A program made the translations under genes and the position numbers. The notes beneath the pieces are model-generated. The model was given only the letters and a program-made list of their open reading frames with translations. It made no database searches and was not told the DNA's origin. A stretch of DNA of 64,000 nucleotides from the NCBI RefSeq assembly GCF_001039355.2, contig NW_019775913.1, positions 657,644 to 721,643 on the forward strand, read 5' to 3'. This stretch comes from Lingula anatina. Its lineage: Eukaryota; Brachiopoda; Lingulata; Lingulida; Lingulidae. Below are positions 54,501 through 60,500 of this stretch, piece by piece (position 1 is the stretch's first letter; every line of letters begins with the position of its first letter).

Positions 54501-57500
54501 ACATTTTTTCAAATTTTTCATAGGTAACATGTTTTCAAATCTATAAGAATCTAAAAGATGTGGTCTAAAGCCCTCTAGCTTACATCAAAGTGTGGTGGCT
54601 TGCTGATAGCAGAGACCCCTGGTAGCCATTTCTTTTCATCCACAAGTACACTGCCTCCACCTACCAACACCACAGGGATGTCTGCTGCCTGGATCTGAAA
54701 AAAAAAAATCGAGTTTTAGAAAAAAATCACAGTGTCTAACCTCTGTATTGTATATTCTTTTTCATATCACTGTTCAGTATATAATCTTTAAAAATATATC
54801 ACTCAAAATGGAGGACTTATACCTTGAATGATTGAATATATTCAGAACCATGGACTGACTGATCTGCCAACTAAATATGGCTGACCCTAATTAAAAGCAG
54901 CATAGTTCAATTCCTTGACGGTCTACATGCCTTTACACTATAAATCAGAATAAATCTTGGCTCCAAGGATTAATTGCAACGAGGCTTGTGGAGGCAGGGA
55001 GGCCATCAGGGAATTAGTCAGCACTGCTTTTAAGTGAGTTGGCTATATTTAGTCTGCTAATCTGTTAGTCCACAGATCAACTTGTTCTGTATTCTCTCAT
55101 TAAATTGTGGTAGACTGAATGGCCCCATACAGTACCTTGACACTATCAATGGCCACAGCCAGCATGTTCTGAATCTCCTCCTGGGCCAGAGAACACAGGT
55201 GTTTGGTCACTCTCCCCTCCACCCTGCCCCTGTCCCCAATGTCCAGCAGCCCAGTGGCCACTGCTACATCACTGGTGGTCAGTGTGTTACCACCAAAGAT
55301 GACTGCCTCTTGCTCTAAGTGGTGACCAACACTTTGAGGGCCAACTTGGACATGGGTCTGAAATTGTGATATTTGATATATTTACTTGTAGTTAGATATT
55401 GAAATTTATAGATAAAAATCTGCAATTAAAAAAAAAAAAAAGACACGACCCATAAATATAAGAAAGTTTATGTTACTCAGAGTATTATACATCTTCATCA
55501 GTTTGATATGCAACCAAGGCATAAAAAATTTTTTTGGATGTTCCAGAAAATTAATTTCCCGATGCAAAATAATTCAAATCTATAATGATAATGAAGAGTA
55601 ATATCAAATGGCTCCAAAAACTGCATACGTATAAGATATTTCATTAAGATGGAGTAGCATGAAGAAGATATTTATATATTTACCAGCTCATTATCCTCAT
55701 TTCTCTTCTCCAGAATCTTGGACCCTCCTCCCAAGCCTATACTGACTACATCTGGCATGTGGAAGTTAGTGTTCACCCCTCCAACCTGGGGAGAAAATAA
55801 TATAAGCAACTATTTTCAAAACGTCTTTAACTCAGCAAAAGGCCCCATTCAGAATAATTAAGGGACTAACTAGTCTCAGGCTCAAATATGGTCTACCCAC
55901 TTGTATACTTCCCCATGGGATATCTATTCAGTGACATTTGTGGGTTAGACAGCAAGTTTTGTAGTGGGTCACCATATTTGACCTTCAGCCTAGTAAGTCC
56001 CCTATTCTGAATGGGGCCAAGTGATGTAAATACTATACAACTATACTGCAATCACTGAATGAAGCTTCTCACCTATCACAATATTAATTGAAACATTAAC
56101 AGCAATGTTAAAAGTACAGCTACCACACTTCCCAGGTGACATTCTCTTTCACACAGCTATCACAATAACAAAGGGCTCATTTCCAATGAAGGCATCATTC
56201 TCTGTAGATTGATACAACTATAGATATGGGAACTTGCTGAATGCAATCAGATAAAGAGATAAGCACGTCTCCCCTTTGCATTGAGTAGAAAACAGAAAAC
56301 CTGATGATTGTATGAGTATGTTAAAAAACAAGAGAAGGTGTGTTTATCTGTTTATATGACTGCATTCGTATAGTCCCCTCCTGAAAATAATTTGAAAAAG
56401 TGTAGTTAAACTTGGATAATTTTTCAGTGCTGTGCACAAGAAAAGTGCTTTTGTGGTATTTAATCCGTGCTTTCTTAACATGACTACCCCCAAGCAACTA
56501 TTTCAGACAACCTGTACCCCTGCACAAGCTGGCTGACATGAGTCTTAAATTAAGTCTGCAATGCTTTTTTCTTCTCAGTTATCTCAATGTAACACCAATG
56601 ATTTCAAAGTTTGTCATCCACAGGTATGTTGTGCAATTTTCCTGTCAGTCTAATTTACCTGTTAACAGGCTGAGCTGACAATGCTAAGGGCCATTACTAG
56701 CTGATCACACACTAGTGTTTCCAGCTTGACAACATCAATTAGATACGGTACCTCTAACTTCCTTTTAGAAACATGTCAGGCACTGCACCTAACTTAACTA
56801 CCTGGGAGTTATTCACCCCCGTGGAGGCATGTCAAAATGTTCTTTAAAATTTCTGACCAGCTTCCAGAAATCAATGAACGAAAGCTCCTGGAATTCACAC
56901 CTGCAATATTTCGTCGTAGAGGCAGGATATCATGGGACTAAGATTCTACTGAAAAAGCTGTAATTTCACACTTCAATTCAAAATTTTCATACATGTTGCT
57001 GCTGTTGTTCATTAATCAAAAAACAATGTCCCCAAATTCAACCCTAAAGCACATCTGTGAGTAAAGCAATTTTGTTTTTCATCTATGCCTTATAGAACTG
57101 TTCATGCCATAGGGGTTATTTATACATTGATCATACTTTTACAGGGTTAAATTATTTTCTTTCCTTCAAATCCAATTGACACCATTTCCATGTTTTCTTT
57201 TTGATTGGAAATAGAGTAACTGTGTTTCTTAATGTGCTGACTTTTAAATTGCTGCCACAAATGGGACTTCTCTCACTTTTATTCATTGATCATTTGTACC
57301 ATGAAATTGTAAAGCAAAAAGCGTTAAGTTTCGATAAGGTTTCTGGTGGGAGTTGCCTGGCACATTCATCTTCATACACATGCTCAATGTGTCAGAAAAG
57401 ATTAGTCAAAACTGCCATGAATTCTAATCCAGAGGTTTTGTCAATAAATTGGAAATGTGCAGCTGAATTTTATTTACTTCTCCTCAGACAATAAATACTG

Positions 57501-60500
57501 GAGTGCAAGGGAAATGATAACTTCCGTCAGTTCAGTAGAATTAAACAACTTATAACTCATATGATCATCTAATTTTCCAGTCATATAAAGACATCTTAAT
57601 AAAATGCAACATATGTGTATAGCCCTAATACAAGAAGTTGGTGGTTAAAAAATTAAAAGGATAACAACTGTTCATTTTGACCAAAAATTTTTTTTCCTGG
57701 GGTAAACAGCAATTTTCCCATACTTACCAATGGTTAATGAATCCATTTCTATATTCAAAGTTAGTCCCTTTTTCCTTTTGAAAAAGTTTTTTTTATGTAA
57801 TAATCTCTTAACTGATTATTACGGAGTATAGCCATCTTTGGAAGTCACATGGTCTGCTGTCAAGCACAGATTTCAGAATAATTGCTATAACTGCCGTTTT
57901 TGGTAAAATAGATTATATTACATTTCTATGAGTTGTTTACAATGTTTTTATTGTGAAATATAGATCTCATATGAAGAGTTTTTATCACTTTTATATCAAC
58001 TTAATACAATAAATCCAACCATGACATTACATTGACTTGTAGAGGATCATCATGGCAAGAGATCATCGTGATCAAATTTTGTTAGCCACAAATGGAACAG
58101 GTGTAGTTTTCTGAATATATGAATAACTAAGGTGAGGATGACACAACATTAGGTGGAAAGTCTATAAGCCTGGTAAAGTTCCCATTTTATGGAAGGTTTT
58201 GAAACAATAACTTGCTGCATGTGTATGACTTTCCCCCCTTCTCCCCCCCCCCCCCCCAAATATCAATGCATCCAAAGTTTGCCCATACACTGCAGTGTGA
58301 ACCTTAAAAACCCTGTCTGCTGTCATTTAATGATAAGAAAGTTGGTTATGCACAACCATCATTAAGCTTCAACTCTTTTAAAACTTAAACCCTAAATGCC
58401 AGAAAGATGCCACTCAATCCACAGATGAGCCAAATTTCATTACACTGTTGATATATTGATTAAAATAACATACTTGCTAGCTAGGATAAAAGAGGGTTGT
58501 TTCAATCCTAATGATGCAGTTTCTAGATTGCTGCCTCTATACTGAGATATTGCAGTGAATAGCACTTAAGAGATGGCGCCAGTTAAAAACCAATGTGGCT
58601 CTAAACTAGAAACTTTTCTACACTCCAATGACTGATTATAAGTGAGCAATTTCCAAGACTAAGGCCTCATTCAGTACAGGGAACTAACTAGACTGAGAGT
58701 CAAATATGGCCGACCCACTTGAATACTTCCCCACGGGATATCTATTCAGTGTCTATAAGTGGATTAGATGGCAAGCTTTGTAGTGGTTCACTATATTTGA
58801 CCCTCGGACTAGTTAGTCCCCTGTTTTGAATGGGGCCTAAGATAAGTGACTTGCAGAAATGTTGGGTTAAAATATACGCTATAATTGTGTTTATCAGTAA
58901 CAATGTCTTCAAATCTATCCAAGAAATTTGAAAGTAATCAGCATCTCAACTACTATTAATGTGTCAGATTACTACAGAATTGATAGAGTTAGCATGGCAG
59001 CTGCCTAGAAGATAATGTAAAATCCCTGAAATTAAAATAGGATAAATTCAAAATGTTTATGAGGACAAGCAGGATCAAGCTTAAACAGATAAAAATAAAA
59101 ACACTTTTGTGCCTTCAAAATTAAAACTGAAGTGTCTTTTTAAAAACAAAAATCAACTCACAAATAGAGCAAATTGAAAATGATAATATCACAGAATATA
59201 CACAAGTTTCCAGCTAGTTGTTAGGCTGGTGCTTGTCATATCAACCTCTCTCTGTTATGTCTTTATACGGCTAGGTACTTCCAAGTTCATCAATAAATGA
59301 ATCAATTTAACATAGCTGTCATAAATTTATAGCACACAATGACTTGTGCATATACATATAACCTTTATACCGATTAACCTCAAATTGATCTCAAATTAAT
59401 CTACTGCTCATTACATTCTAGGGTCTAGGCACTGTATAGCTGACTATACTGGGGACATGCATATCTACAAGTACACTTACCCTGTGTCTTGTTGCTAAAC
59501 CCCAAAGCTTGTGACATCGCATTTTAAATCATTAAGTTTGTATGGCATAAATATATATTTTGAAATACACAAGAATTAGAAAACTGTTTCTGCCTTGCCC
59601 TGATAACATTATTTATAATCCCTGGGGGAAATAATGGAACAGGGCCCCAGGAGACACACCCTACTGCGCAAATTCACAGACAGAAATGGATAAATTGCAC
59701 AACAACTCATCTTTGCTGATAAAGTCTACAGAAAAGGGTGAAAGTTGTAAAAACTGAAAATCATGAAAACACAGCTTGCAATATTTCTCACTGCATTTAG
59801 GCCATATATAAAACAATCAAAATGAAGACTGAAAATCGTGAAATTAAGCAAAATCTTGAAAATTTTCAACCATGAATTGAGATGGATATGGTGTGTATGT
59901 TAGTCATCCAATAAGGTATTAGATATTAAAAACTTCCTTTTGTTATGGAACCATCTCAGTCAAATATAGTTATGTGTAAGTGCTTTAAATGACCAAAGAG
60001 GATTATAAGGGTACATGAACCACTTTCTTTAGAAAATTCTTCCTTAAAAATTTATTCAAGGAGTAAACAGTATCAATAATTTACCCCTTTTCCATTAAGA
60101 AATAGCTGAGTAAAATAGCTGAGTGAGTATGTCTTTAGTGGTATCATATTTTCTCATATTCAGTTGAGAATGACCGGATTTCTTTAAACAGATAAAAGTA
60201 CAGAAGACCCTTGGTACACATTTACCTCACATTGGCAAAAAAGCAATTGAATCACAGAAAAAAACAAAACAAAAATGTAGGAATACTGTAGTTGCGTTTG
60301 ATCATATTCCCAGAGGAGAACCAGCAGATTCACACATCAATCCAAAAAGCGTAAAGCTATCTGAGATCACTTGACTGTGACAAGCACCAACAGATGGTAC
60401 AGGCCTTACAAGATAAAAAATTAAAGACCCAGAGAATTTTACTTTTTATTTTTATTTTTATTTTTTATTTTCCTTGGCAATTAAGGGACAATATATCACA

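Noticed and set aside
57201-57494. 97-codon open frame
   Set aside because: No family resemblance, no neighbouring splice sites with conserved context, inside an intron of the host gene.
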